From Flavobacterium sp. UBA7663 (GTDB lineage Bacteria; Bacteroidota; Bacteroidia; Flavobacteriales; Flavobacteriaceae), in contig NZ_DLHR01000024.1 of the NCBI RefSeq assembly GCF_002483315.1, positions 1 to 43,172 of the forward strand: a stretch of 43,172 nt of DNA. The letters run 5' to 3'. The position numbers and the translations under genes are program-made. Of this stretch, positions 33,010 through 41,042 are shown piece after piece (position 1 is the first letter of the stretch; each line of letters begins with the position of its first letter). The notes under the pieces were generated by a model that was given only the letters and a program-made list of their open reading frames with translations, was not told the origin of the DNA and made no database searches.

Positions 33010-33567
33010 ATGAAAACAGTGAATTTACATATGATTATGTTGGGGTGCACCCCAAAAGGACGCTTTACCGAACAACACGATATCTTTTTTGGCATTGGAA
33101 TGAGTTTAAAAGAATTGGTTCCAGACATGAATGCGTTTTGGCCTGAAGCAAAAGGAAGAATTCATATTGATGCGTGGCAAAAAGTAACTTCTATTGATGG
33201 ATTTGCTATCGAAGTGGTTTCCAAAGAGGAAAATTTAGAACAAGAAGAGCAATTATTCTTTTTAAACTTAGGCGGCTATAAAGAAGGAGAATTTGAAGAA
33301 TATCATTATAAAGTATTAGTGGTTGCCAAAACAAAAGCAGAAGCCATCAAAAAAGCAAAGCAAACTACTTTCTATAAACATTGCGGTTTCAAAGGAGCAG
33401 AATCGCACATTGATGACAAATATGGTGTTGATGTAGATGATATTCACAATATTGAAGAAATACTTTCGGATAAATTCAAATCGGAATATCGTTTGAAAAT
33501 AACAAAAACCAATGTAATTTCAGAAGATGAAAAACACATTGGTTATTTAAAGATTGATAAAATATAG
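33010..33567 (+). CDS. DUF1543 domain-containing protein
   Basis: The start at 33010 (MKTVNLHMIMLGCTPKGRFTEQHD) gives 185 residues. The frame is open further upstream to 32890, but that part covers the palindrome and promoters and is not family-like. The DUF1543 signature is clear: LHMIMLGCTPKGRFTEQHDIFFGIGMSLKELVPDMNAFWPEA, then IHIDAWQKVTSIDGF, FFLNLGGYKEGEFEEYHYKVLVVAKTKAEAIKKAK and FKGAESHIDDKYGVDVDD. There is no signal peptide. The family's function is unknown. It is divergent from glutamine synthetase, with -7-like TATATTTA less than 10 bases before the ATG, so the leader is very short or absent. Confidence 0.9.
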   Translation: MKTVNLHMIMLGCTPKGRFTEQHDIFFGIGMSLKELVPDMNAFWPEAKGRIHIDAWQKVTSIDGFAIEVVSKEENLEQEEQLFFLNLGGYKEGEFEEYHYKVLVVAKTKAEAIKKAKQTTFYKHCGFKGAESHIDDKYGVDVDDIHNIEEILSDKFKSEYRLKITKTNVISEDEKHIGYLKIDKI

Positions 33568-33575
33568 GTACAAAA

Positions 33576-33603
33576 AAAGAGCTATCAGTTTGGATAGCTC
33601 TTT
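33576..33603. terminator. Bidirectional terminator between DUF1543 gene and lipoprotein gene
   Basis: Perfect stem AAAGAGCTATC (33576-33586) and GATAGCTCTTT (33593-33603) with a 6-base loop between two converging genes. Confidence 0.85.
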
Positions 33604-33612
33604 ATATTTATG

Positions 33613-34134
33613 TTACATTTTAATCTTAGTTACTTTGGCAGTATCTAATTTATAGTATTCTTTAACAGAATTATAATCTTCAAAATCTAATTTTCCTGAC
33701 GCTGATTTATTATTATTAACATAAGCTGGAATAACAACAACTCTGAACACTTGGTCTAATCTGTTTCCACTAGGCAATCCTGGTAAATCGTAACCAAATA
33801 AATTTACTTGAGCATCATAACGAGTAAAATCATTTCTATAACCAAAATCTAAAGTTCCATCGTTAAAATAATAGGTTTCTGGTAATAATTTCCAAACATC
33901 TCCATCAGCACCATAACCTACCAAACGATAAACCAAAACCATATCAGATGTATAAGTAGCATGAGGAAAAGTTAATAATGCAGAATATCCATTTCCTGAA
34001 GTTAAGTCAACATTTGAATATTCAAAAACTTCACTAATTGTATCGTAATCAACATTATCTTGTTCTTCATTAACCGTGCAACTTTGTAGTGTTATCATCC
34101 CGATAAAAACCAACAATAAAGTAATTTTCTTCAT
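33613..34134 (-). CDS. Hypothetical lipoprotein
   Basis: The 173-residue product has a lipoprotein signal peptide ending at LQSC (Cys19), followed by TVNEEQDNVDYD. The mature part is rich in Tyr, Asp and Gly, with YSALLTFPHATYTSDMVLVYRLVGYGADGDVWKLLPETYYF and a C-terminal basic end TAKVTKIKM. The pattern suggests a small beta-sandwich. I recognise no family beyond being typical of Flavobacterium envelope proteins of unknown role. It is monocistronic between the terminator at 33576-33603 and the divergent small-protein gene. Confidence 0.8.
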   Translation of the reverse strand: MKKITLLLVFIGMITLQSCTVNEEQDNVDYDTISEVFEYSNVDLTSGNGYSALLTFPHATYTSDMVLVYRLVGYGADGDVWKLLPETYYFNDGTLDFGYRNDFTRYDAQVNLFGYDLPGLPSGNRLDQVFRVVVIPAYVNNNKSASGKLDFEDYNSVKEYYKLDTAKVTKIKM

Positions 34135-34210
34135 AATCTTTAAGTTTTAAATTATTTCCTATGTAAACATAACCAATTGTTGTGCCAAACTTTCATATAA
34201 TATAAATGAG

Positions 34211-34218
34211 TATCTTTG
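34211..34218 (+). promoter_or_regulatory. -7 element for the small basic protein and YchJ-like gene
   Basis: TATCTTTG matches TAnnTTTG, 24 bases before the ATG at 34242. No TTG is at the right distance upstream. Confidence 0.5.
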
Positions 34219-34241
34219 TAATCTCTAAAAAGACCATAAAA

Positions 34242-34382
34242 ATGGGAAGAAACAATCCAAAAAATATTAAGGCACACAATGATAAATTACACAAAGAACA
34301 ATCTAAAGAAAAAGCTAAAAAGAATGCTCGTGCCGAAAAATTAAAAGAAATTCAACGAAAATTCAACGAATCTAAATCGTAA
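34242..34382 (+). CDS. Small highly basic protein (46 residues)
   Basis: This short gene starts MGRNNPKNIKAHNDKLHKEQ and is dominated by Lys, Glu, Asn and Arg, predicting one long charged helix with no signal peptide. Support for it being real: a good -7 element upstream (34211-34218), an A-rich leader (CATAAAA before the ATG), a stop only 3 bases before the YchJ-like gene, and amino-acid composition unlike random AT-rich sequence. The charge suggests nucleic-acid or ribosome binding, but this is a guess. Function unknown. Confidence 0.65.
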   Translation: MGRNNPKNIKAHNDKLHKEQSKEKAKKNARAEKLKEIQRKFNESKS

Positions 34383-34385
34383 TTT

Positions 34386-34757
34386 ATGTCGGGTTGCTAC
34401 TGCGGAAATTCTATTTCCTTTCAAGATTGTTGCGAACCTTATCTAAAAGGAATTAAAAATGCTCCCAATGCAGAAGCATTGATGCGCTCGCGTTATAGTG
34501 CATTTGCAGTTGGAGCTGCTGATTATTTGGTAAACACTACCCATATTTCTAAAAGAAGGTTTCATAACAAAAAAGATATTTTAGCATGGAGCCAAGCCAA
34601 TAAATGGTTAAAATTAGAAGTTTTAGCTTCAACTGAAACCACAGTAACTTTCAAAGCCTATTATTTAGATGAAAATTTGAAAGCGCAAGTTCATTACGAA
34701 CACTCGACTTTTAAATTAGAAAACGGAAAATGGTTTTATGTGGATGGGGAATATTAA
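34386..34757 (+). CDS. YchJ-family protein with SEC-C-type zinc motif
   Basis: The 123-residue product begins with a zinc-type motif CYCGNSISFQDCCEPYL (Cys4, Cys6, Cys15, Cys16), resembling the SEC-C motif. The YchJ core follows: ALMRSRYSAFAVGAADYLVNTTHIS, then TVTFKAYYL and HEHSTF-like strands ending FYVDGEY, an NTF2-like fold. The biochemical role is not established. It is 3 bases downstream of the small basic protein and probably cotranscribed. Its stop overlaps that of the converging GyrI-like gene by 4 bases. Confidence 0.9.
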   Translation: MSGCYCGNSISFQDCCEPYLKGIKNAPNAEALMRSRYSAFAVGAADYLVNTTHISKRRFHNKKDILAWSQANKWLKLEVLASTETTVTFKAYYLDENLKAQVHYEHSTFKLENGKWFYVDGEY

Positions 34758-35230
34758 GCCTTTCTTTTAATAGGAATCCAAATTTCTTCTTCAGAATCTG
34801 GACTATTGTTTTTATACTTCTTACCTAATATTTCAAAATGCGGACGATTATCCAATTGATATTCCGAACTAGGCAACCAAACTCCAAAAATATAACCAAA
34901 GGTTTCTCTTGCTTTTACAGCATCTCCCACATGATTGAAAACAACATACAATCCTTCTTTAACTAGTAACGATTGCATTCCATCAGGAATAGAATTAATA
35001 TCTGTTACTGGAACCACAGCCCATTTAACAAATTCGGTTTGCGGATTAAAATCAAAATTATCAGGATTAATTTGAATGTTGAATAATTCTGTTCCTATTG
35101 TATTTTGAATTTCATTTCGTCGTGGCATAAAATTACCCCATAATTCTCCTATTCGATAATTCGAATAAGAAATTACACTATTCATTCCAATGAATTTTGT
35201 CTCGGGAAATGTTTTAATTATTGGCTCCAT
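34754..35230 (-). CDS. GyrI-like (effector-binding) domain protein
   Basis: This 158-residue single-domain protein fits the GyrI-like/AraC effector-binding fold: KTFPETKFIGMNSVISYSN, IGELWGNFMPRRNEI, VKWAVVPVTDINSIPDGMQSLLVKEGLYVVFNHVGDAVKARETFGYIFGVWLPSSEYQLDNRPHFEILGKKY, and a closing EEEIWIPIKR. It has no helix-turn-helix, so it is not a full regulator. Stand-alone members bind small hydrophobic or cationic molecules, and some hydrolyse cyclopropane-type compounds. The natural ligand here is unknown. It is separated from icmF by a terminator and has the short leader AAAAAGA before the ATG. Confidence 0.85.
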   Translation of the reverse strand: MEPIIKTFPETKFIGMNSVISYSNYRIGELWGNFMPRRNEIQNTIGTELFNIQINPDNFDFNPQTEFVKWAVVPVTDINSIPDGMQSLLVKEGLYVVFNHVGDAVKARETFGYIFGVWLPSSEYQLDNRPHFEILGKKYKNNSPDSEEEIWIPIKRKA

Positions 35231-35239
35231 TCTTCAAAA

Positions 35240-35267
35240 ATAAAAAAACCTTTCATTTCTGAAAGGT
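35240..35267 (-). terminator. Terminator after icmF
   Basis: Stem ACCTTTC (35248-35254) and GAAAGGT (35261-35267) with a 6-base loop, followed on the minus strand by seven T. It lies 30 bases after the icmF stop and just before the GyrI-like gene. Confidence 0.82.
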
Positions 35268-35297
35268 CTTTTTTATAAATTATTCATCTATTTCTAA

Positions 35298-38200
35298 TTA
35301 CATATTACGTCGATACTGACCTCCTACTTCGAATAATGCACTTGTAATTTGCCCTAACGAACAAACTTTGGTTGCATCCATTAATTTTTCGAAAATGTTT
35401 TGGTTCTTAATCGCTGCTTCTTGTAAAATGTTAATGTGCTCGGCTACTTTTTCTGCACTTGTTTTATGCAAATCGGTCAACATATCAATTTGATATTGTT
35501 TTTCTTCTTCTGTTGCACGAATAACCTCAGCTGGAATAACTGTTGGTGAACCTTTAGAACTCAAGAACGTATTTACACCAATAATAGGGAATTCTCCCGT
35601 ATGTTTCAAGGTTTCGTAATACAATGATTCTTCTTGGATTTTGCTTCTTTGGTACATTGTTTCCATTGCACCCAAAACTCCACCACGTTCTGTGATTCTG
35701 TCGAATTCTTGTAAAACCGCATCTTCTACTAAATCAGTTAATTCTTCAATAATGAACGAACCTTGAATTGGGTTTTCGTTTTTCGCTAAACCTAATTCTT
35801 TATTAATAATCAACTGAATAGCCATTGCTCTACGCACTGATTCTTCCGTTGGAGTTGTAATCGCTTCATCATAAGCATTCGTATGCAACGAGTTACAGTT
35901 GTCGTAAATTGCATACAATGCTTGTAAAGTCGTACGAATATCATTAAAATCAATCTCTTGTGCATGTAATGAACGTCCAGAAGTTTGAATGTGATATTTT
36001 AACATTTGTGCTCTTTCGTTAGCGCCGTATTTATTTTTCAAAGCTTTCGCCCAAATTTTACGTGCTACACGACCGATTACCGCATATTCTGGATCAATTC
36101 CGTTTGAGAAGAAGAATGATAAGTTCGGACCGAAATCGTTGATGTTCATTCCTCTACTTAAATAGTATTCTACATAAGTGAAACCATTTGCCAACGTGAA
36201 GGCTAACTGCGTAATAGGATTTGCTCCTGCTTCAGCAATATGATATCCAGAAATCGAAACGGAATAGAAATTACGAACATTTTGTTTGATGAAATATTCT
36301 TGAACGTCACCCATCAAACGCAATGCGAATTCCGTAGAGAAAATACAAGTATTTTGTGCTTGATCTTCTTTTAAAATATCGGCTTGAACCGTTCCACGTA
36401 CTTGTGCTAACGTTTTAATTTTAATATCTTGATATACATCAAAAGGTAAAACTTGGTCACCTGTAACTCCTAAAAGCATTAAACCTAAGCCATTATTTCC
36501 TTCTGGTAAAGTTCCTTGATATCTTGGACGCTCTACGCCTTTTTTCTTATAGATTTCGTTGATTTTAGCTTCTACTTCATCTTGTAGACCATTTTCAACG
36601 ATGTATTTTTCACAGTTTTGATCGATAGCAGCATTCATAAAGAATCCTAACAACATTGGCGCAGGTCCATTAATTGTCATTGAAACCGAAGTTAACGGAT
36701 GACTTAAATCGAAACCTGAATATAATTTCTTCGCATCATCTAAGCAACAAATTGAAACTCCTGCATTACCGATTTTTCCATAAATGTCAGGACGAATATG
36801 TGGATCATTTCCGTATAAAGTAACCGAGTCAAAAGCTGTAGAAAGACGTTTTGCAGGTAACCCCGCAGAAACATAATGGAAACGTTTGTTGGTACGTTCT
36901 GGTCCTCCTTCTCCTGCAAACATTCTACTTGGATCTTCACCTTCGCGTTTGAATGGATATAATCCAGATGCGAATGGGAATTCTCCTGGAACATTTTCTT
37001 GTAAATTCCATTTTAAAATGTCGCCCCAAGCTTGGTATTTTGGTAAAGCTACTTTTGGAATTTGAGAATGCGATAACGATTCAGTATGCGTAGCAATTTT
37101 GATTTCTTTATCACGAACTTTAAAACTATAAACTGGATTTTTGTATTTGTTTACTTTTTCATCCCAAGTCAAAATGATTTCCCAATTGTATGGGTCAAGG
37201 TTCATTTTTACTCGGTCAAATTCTTTAGTCAATAACGAAACGAAGTCTTTGTTATCAGCAGTAATTTTTAAAGAACTCTCAACAATTCCTGCTTTATCTA
37301 ATTGCGGAACATTTCCGTTAACCGTTTCAATGGTTTTGAAAATTCCGTATAATTTTTGAGCTACTTCTACTTGAGAAAGTGCTGTTTCGTCGTATTTTCT
37401 ATTGTTTTCTGCAATCTCAGATAAATAACGTGTTCTGTGTGGCGGAATTACGAAAATCTTCTCGCTCATTTCACGTGTAATTTCAAAAGTCGATTTTAAA
37501 TCAGCTCCTGTTTTCTCTACAATCTTATCCATGATAGATTTGTAAAGCGTATTCATTCCTGGGTCGTTGAATTGCGAAGCGATAGTTCCAAAAATTGGCA
37601 TCTTATCGGTATCTACATCCCATAAATTATGATTGCGTTGGTATTGTTTTTTTACATCACGAATGGCATCTAATGCACCACGTTTGTCGAATTTATTCAA
37701 AGCCACTAAATCAGCAAAATCTAACATATCGATTTTTTCTAACTGCGTTGCTGCTCCAAATTCTGGTGTCATTACATATAATGAAACATCAGAGTGTTCT
37801 AAAATTTCTGTATCACTTTGACCAATTCCTGAAGTTTCTAAAATAATAATATCATATTTAGCCACTTTCAATACTTCAATCGCTTCAGCCACATATTTAG
37901 ATAAAGCCAAATTCGATTGACGAGTAGCTAACGAACGCATATAAACACGAGAATTATTGATGGCATTCATACGAATTCTATCCCCTAACAAAGCGCCGCC
38001 TGTTTTACGTTTTGATGGATCAACTGAAATTAATCCGATTGTTTTTTCTGGGAAATCAATTAAAAAACGACGCACTAATTCATCCACTAAGGACGATTTT
38101 CCGGCACCACCTGTTCCTGTGATTCCTAATACTGGGATTTTAGACGTTTCATTCTTTTGGTGAATTTTATCAAAAACCGATTTTGCAATTTCTGGAAAAT

Positions 38201-38723
38201 TCTCAGCTGCTGAAATCAATCGTGCAATAGCAGTTGGGTTCTTCTCTTCGATATGCGATAATTCTCCTGTTAGTTTATCTCCAATTGGATAATCCGAACG
38301 CTGTACTAAATCGTTAATCATTCCTTGTAATCCCATCGCACGACCATCGTCTGGAGCATAAATTCTTTCGATTCCGTATTCGTGTAATTCTGAGATTTCA
38401 GAAGGTAAGATAACGCCTCCGCCTCCACCAAATATTTTGATGTGACCTGCTCCTTTTTCTTTAAGCAAATCATACATGTATTTGAAATATTCGTTATGAC
38501 CTCCTTGGTAAGATGTCATCGCAATCGCATTAGCATCTTCTTGAATAGCTGTATTTACGACTTCTTCCACACTTCTATCATGTCCAAGGTGAATAACCTC
38601 AACACCCGTAGCTTGAATAATTCTACGCATGATATTAATGGCTGCATCGTGTCCATCAAAAAGTGACGCTGCGGTCACAATTCTTACTTTATTTTTAGGA
38701 ATATAAGGAGTTTGTAGTTCCAT
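35298..38723 (-). CDS. icmF: Fused isobutyryl-CoA mutase (IcmF type)
   Basis: This 1141-residue protein joins three parts in the IcmF order. First is a cobalamin-binding domain (about 10-140, DGHD with the lower-ligand His25). Next is a MeaB-like G-protein chaperone (about 195-420, Walker A GTGGAGKS at 203-210, NKFD at 343-346). Last is the mutase barrel (about 560-1141). Substrate-choice positions point to isobutyryl-CoA rather than methylmalonyl-CoA: Phe602 in SRMFAGEGG replaces the Tyr, and Gln790 in DQAQNTCIF replaces the Arg of methylmalonyl-CoA mutase. It is likely to act in branched-chain acyl-CoA metabolism and needs adenosylcobalamin. It is monocistronic. Databases often call it a methylmalonyl-CoA mutase. 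Confidence 0.93.
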   Translation of the reverse strand: MELQTPYIPKNKVRIVTAASLFDGHDAAINIMRRIIQATGVEVIHLGHDRSVEEVVNTAIQEDANAIAMTSYQGGHNEYFKYMYDLLKEKGAGHIKIFGGGGGVILPSEISELHEYGIERIYAPDDGRAMGLQGMINDLVQRSDYPIGDKLTGELSHIEEKNPTAIARLISAAENFPEIAKSVFDKIHQKNETSKIPVLGITGTGGAGKSSLVDELVRRFLIDFPEKTIGLISVDPSKRKTGGALLGDRIRMNAINNSRVYMRSLATRQSNLALSKYVAEAIEVLKVAKYDIIILETSGIGQSDTEILEHSDVSLYVMTPEFGAATQLEKIDMLDFADLVALNKFDKRGALDAIRDVKKQYQRNHNLWDVDTDKMPIFGTIASQFNDPGMNTLYKSIMDKIVEKTGADLKSTFEITREMSEKIFVIPPHRTRYLSEIAENNRKYDETALSQVEVAQKLYGIFKTIETVNGNVPQLDKAGIVESSLKITADNKDFVSLLTKEFDRVKMNLDPYNWEIILTWDEKVNKYKNPVYSFKVRDKEIKIATHTESLSHSQIPKVALPKYQAWGDILKWNLQENVPGEFPFASGLYPFKREGEDPSRMFAGEGGPERTNKRFHYVSAGLPAKRLSTAFDSVTLYGNDPHIRPDIYGKIGNAGVSICCLDDAKKLYSGFDLSHPLTSVSMTINGPAPMLLGFFMNAAIDQNCEKYIVENGLQDEVEAKINEIYKKKGVERPRYQGTLPEGNNGLGLMLLGVTGDQVLPFDVYQDIKIKTLAQVRGTVQADILKEDQAQNTCIFSTEFALRLMGDVQEYFIKQNVRNFYSVSISGYHIAEAGANPITQLAFTLANGFTYVEYYLSRGMNINDFGPNLSFFFSNGIDPEYAVIGRVARKIWAKALKNKYGANERAQMLKYHIQTSGRSLHAQEIDFNDIRTTLQALYAIYDNCNSLHTNAYDEAITTPTEESVRRAMAIQLIINKELGLAKNENPIQGSFIIEELTDLVEDAVLQEFDRITERGGVLGAMETMYQRSKIQEESLYYETLKHTGEFPIIGVNTFLSSKGSPTVIPAEVIRATEEEKQYQIDMLTDLHKTSAEKVAEHINILQEAAIKNQNIFEKLMDATKVCSLGQITSALFEVGGQYRRNM

Positions 38724-38817
38724 GTGTAATTTTTGTTCGTTTTAAAGGGTGCAATTTACGAATTTAATAATTTTATTTCATTCAAATTTTAGAATAAATT
38801 CTGTTGAAAATTGGCAC

Positions 38818-38825
38818 TATCTTTG
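38818..38825 (+). promoter_or_regulatory. -7 element of the DUF4197 gene
   Basis: TATCTTTG, a perfect TAnnTTTG match, lies 26 bases before the GTG start at 38852. A TTG at 38804 is too close to be the -33 element. Confidence 0.5.
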
Positions 38826-38851
38826 TAAATTAGTTAGCAAAATATAAAAAC

Positions 38852-39562
38852 GTGAAAAAAATAGTATTTAGTTTAGTAGCGTTTAGTTTATTTAGTTGTG
38901 CCGAAATGCAACAAGTTATGGATCAACTACCACAAGGAACAGGGATTTTGAGTCAGGCAGAAATAGGCAGTGGATTAAAAGAAGCTTTGAATAACGGAAT
39001 CACTAAGCAAGTTTCAAAATTAACGGTAACTGATGGTTTTTTCAAAAATCAAGCGGTAAAAATTTTATTACCAGAAGAACTGCAAGTGGTTGATAAAAAA
39101 TTGCGTCAAATAGGCATGAGCAGTTTAGCTGATGAAGGTTTAAAAGTATTAAACAGAGCTGCAGAAGATGCTGTAAAAGAAGCAACTCCAATTTTTGTGG
39201 ATGCAGTAAAGCAAATGACCTTTAATGATGCAAAAAACATTTTAATGGGTAATGAAAGTTCGGCAACAACTTATTTACAAAACACAACTTCAAACGCTTT
39301 GTATGCCAAATTTAATCCTGTGATTAAAAATTCGTTTGCCAAAGTAGGCGCTGATAAAGTATGGACGAATATCATTACAAAATACAATTCCATTCCATTA
39401 GTTAAAAAAGTGAATCCAGATTTAACCGATTATACTACAAACAAAGCTATGGAAGGTGTTTTTAAAATGGTAGCTGTAGAAGAGAAAGAAATTCGTACAA
39501 ATTTAAACGCTAGAAGTTCTGATTTACTGAAGAAAGTTTTTGCTTTACAAGATAAAAAATAA
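38852..39562 (+). CDS. DUF4197 domain lipoprotein
   Basis: The 236-residue product starts with GTG and has a short lipoprotein signal (Cys16 in LFSC, then AEMQQ). The DUF4197 family is visible in SQAEIGSGLKEALNNGITKQVSKLTVTDGFFKNQAVKILLPEELQVVDKKLRQIGM and in the helical stretch ATPIFVDAVKQMTFNDAKNILMGNESSATTYLQNTTSNALYAKFNPVIKNSF. The protein is mostly helical and its function is unknown. It stands alone, divergent from icmF, with no recognisable terminator directly after its stop. The next plus-strand terminator is at 39728-39753, so its transcript may run into that element. Confidence 0.9.
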   Translation: MKKIVFSLVAFSLFSCAEMQQVMDQLPQGTGILSQAEIGSGLKEALNNGITKQVSKLTVTDGFFKNQAVKILLPEELQVVDKKLRQIGMSSLADEGLKVLNRAAEDAVKEATPIFVDAVKQMTFNDAKNILMGNESSATTYLQNTTSNALYAKFNPVIKNSFAKVGADKVWTNIITKYNSIPLVKKVNPDLTDYTTNKAMEGVFKMVAVEEKEIRTNLNARSSDLLKKVFALQDKK

Positions 39563-39679
39563 CATTTTGTAGTTCATTTTTTACAGAAAAAAAATTTTCG
39601 TAAAATTTTAGCAATCAATAACATAAGAATAACACAACCTTAACATTACAATTCGAAAAATCATCGGATATTTGCAAAG

Positions 39680-39753
39680 TAATAAGAATAGAATTCTCAT
39701 TTAGTTAGGGTTAGTTTAGTATAAATCACTCCGATGAAAGTCGGAGTTTTTTT
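39680..39753 (+). ncRNA. Candidate small RNA
   Basis: A near-consensus -7 element GATATTTG (39667-39674, one mismatch from TAnnTTTG) is followed by about 55 bases with no open frame and then a strong terminator hairpin at 39728-39747. The interval from predicted start to terminator (about 74 bases) has the size of a bacterial small RNA. No convincing TTG -33 element is present. It could instead be the 3' end of the DUF4197 transcript. Confidence 0.4.
39728..39753 (+). terminator. Intrinsic terminator, plus strand
   Basis: Stem ACTCCGA (39728-39734) and TCGGAGT (39741-39747) with a 6-base loop, followed by seven T. It is 165 bases after the DUF4197 stop. Confidence 0.88.
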
Positions 39754-39900
39754 ATATAAAAATATTTATCTTATATTTTATTCGATTGCAAATGAGAATC
39801 TATACTAAGCATTTTTAATAACTTAAACAAGCTCAACAACATTTTATATATATTCATTCTAGTTATAGCACTTGAATAGAATTGTTTATCCTACATATAA

Positions 39901-39935
39901 AAAAACCCGATTTTGTAAAATCGGGTTTTTTTATT
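39901..39935. terminator. Terminator after the FKBP-like lipoprotein gene (bidirectional)
   Basis: A perfect 14-base stem, AAAAACCCGATTTT (39901-39914) and AAAATCGGGTTTTT (39917-39930) with a 2-base gap, has T-runs on both sides. It closes the minus-strand gene ending at 39936. Confidence 0.9.
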
Positions 39936-40961
39936 TTAATATGTTGTAAAAGGTGGTTTTGATGTTTTATCTAAATGTCGTCTTAATCTTGTTGTAGTTG
40001 AACCATCACCAGATGCGCTAGGTATTCCTTTTGGCTCTGTTTCATCCACTAAAGGAGTAGATGGATCATCTACAATTGGGTCAAATGGATAATTTAAGCT
40101 AGTTCCTTGGCCGAATAATAATGGAATTGGCTTTTTAATTTCACTTTTAGTCAAATACCCATCCCCATCATCATCAACATCTAAATAATCAGGTCTGCCA
40201 TCACCATCTGTATCGATAGGATCTTTCTTAAATCTTCCACTATCCAAAGGGTCTCCATATTCATACATTGATAAAATTCCATCTCTATCGTGATCCATTC
40301 GTTTTAAATTATAAAGTTTAAAATTAAAAATTAATGGAGAATATGAAGGAATACTAGCCGATCCAGAAGCAAAATACGCCAAACCAGAAGGTATAAACAT
40401 AACACCAACTCCAAAATCTTGAAAAGAAATAGTACCATCAGAATTAGAACTGTATGTTCCTATCTTGAATTGAGGAATAATTTCGGCCCATCCTCTAACC
40501 ACTCCATCTAAATTAAACCAAATTGGGTTTGAATTTTCTTCAAAAACAGTTTGTGTGTAATTATCTACACCATCCACCGTTGTTTTATAAAAAGTATTTC
40601 CTTTATATCCTACAAGAGTAGAGTCAACTCGAGTTGGATTTTCACCAGTTCCTTCTCTTAACTTTAAATAGTAAACTTTATAAGTTATATCGTGAAGATT
40701 TACTTCTTCAAATTGTAATTCAGTCATATCAGAAATTGGAATTTGAGTTCCTCCATCTGGAATTTTAGTAAAAGTAGTATTGAAATCTCCATCAACAGTT
40801 AAATAATGTGTTCCAAGGAAATCTTCAATTTTTTGAATATCTTCTTCATATACTTCATCATAAGGTCTAAGTGGCTGAAGTGAAGTGCTATCATCTGGCT
40901 GACAAGAATAAACACTAATAAATAAACCTAAAACCAATACTATTTTAATCAAACTCTTCAT
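39936..40961 (-). CDS. FKBP-like lipoprotein with C-terminal calcium-type repeats
   Basis: I start this gene at 40961 (MKSLIKIVLVLGLFISVYSC), giving 341 residues and a lipobox Cys20 followed by QPDDS, which resembles the surface-export signal. Residues about 90-220 look like an FKBP-type prolyl isomerase core: DSTLVGYKGNTF, PIWFNLDGVVRGWAEIIPQFKIG, GVGVMFIPSGLAYF, YSPLIFNFKLYNL. The end (about 225-285) has EF-hand or thrombospondin-3-like Asp-rich loops: DHDRDGILSMYEYGD, DTDGDGRPDYLDVDDDGDGYLTKSEI. An isomerase on a calcium-bound scaffold in the outer membrane would fit, but catalysis is not shown. It is monocistronic and diverges from the S4-protein operon. Confidence 0.82.
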   Translation of the reverse strand: MKSLIKIVLVLGLFISVYSCQPDDSTSLQPLRPYDEVYEEDIQKIEDFLGTHYLTVDGDFNTTFTKIPDGGTQIPISDMTELQFEEVNLHDITYKVYYLKLREGTGENPTRVDSTLVGYKGNTFYKTTVDGVDNYTQTVFEENSNPIWFNLDGVVRGWAEIIPQFKIGTYSSNSDGTISFQDFGVGVMFIPSGLAYFASGSASIPSYSPLIFNFKLYNLKRMDHDRDGILSMYEYGDPLDSGRFKKDPIDTDGDGRPDYLDVDDDGDGYLTKSEIKKPIPLLFGQGTSLNYPFDPIVDDPSTPLVDETEPKGIPSASGDGSTTTRLRRHLDKTSKPPFTTY

Positions 40962-41042
40962 TTTTATGCTTTTTTTGTGGGCGCAAGATACAATTTTCAT
41001 TTATTTTTGTAGAAATATTAACATGGTTTTTTGATTTATATT

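Larger units (their letters stand above)
39563..39935. other. Gene-free gap of 373 bases
   Basis: No protein-coding gene is visible here. From left to right it holds AT-rich sequence to about 39665, a possible small RNA (39680-39753) with its terminator, inverted pairs ATTCTCATTT (39693-39702)/AAATGAGAAT (39790-39799) and TTAGTATA (39716-39723)/TATACTAA (39801-39808) that cross rather than nest, and the bidirectional terminator at 39901-39935. Nothing else stands out. Confidence 0.55.

Noticed and set aside
35298..38723. Methylmalonyl-CoA mutase
   Set aside because: The Phe602 and Gln790 positions and the fused G-protein domain fit IcmF instead.
38724..38851. Cobalamin riboswitch before icmF
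   Set aside because: The 128-base gap is AT-rich and lacks the conserved B12-box; it is also shared with the divergent DUF4197 gene, leaving too little room.
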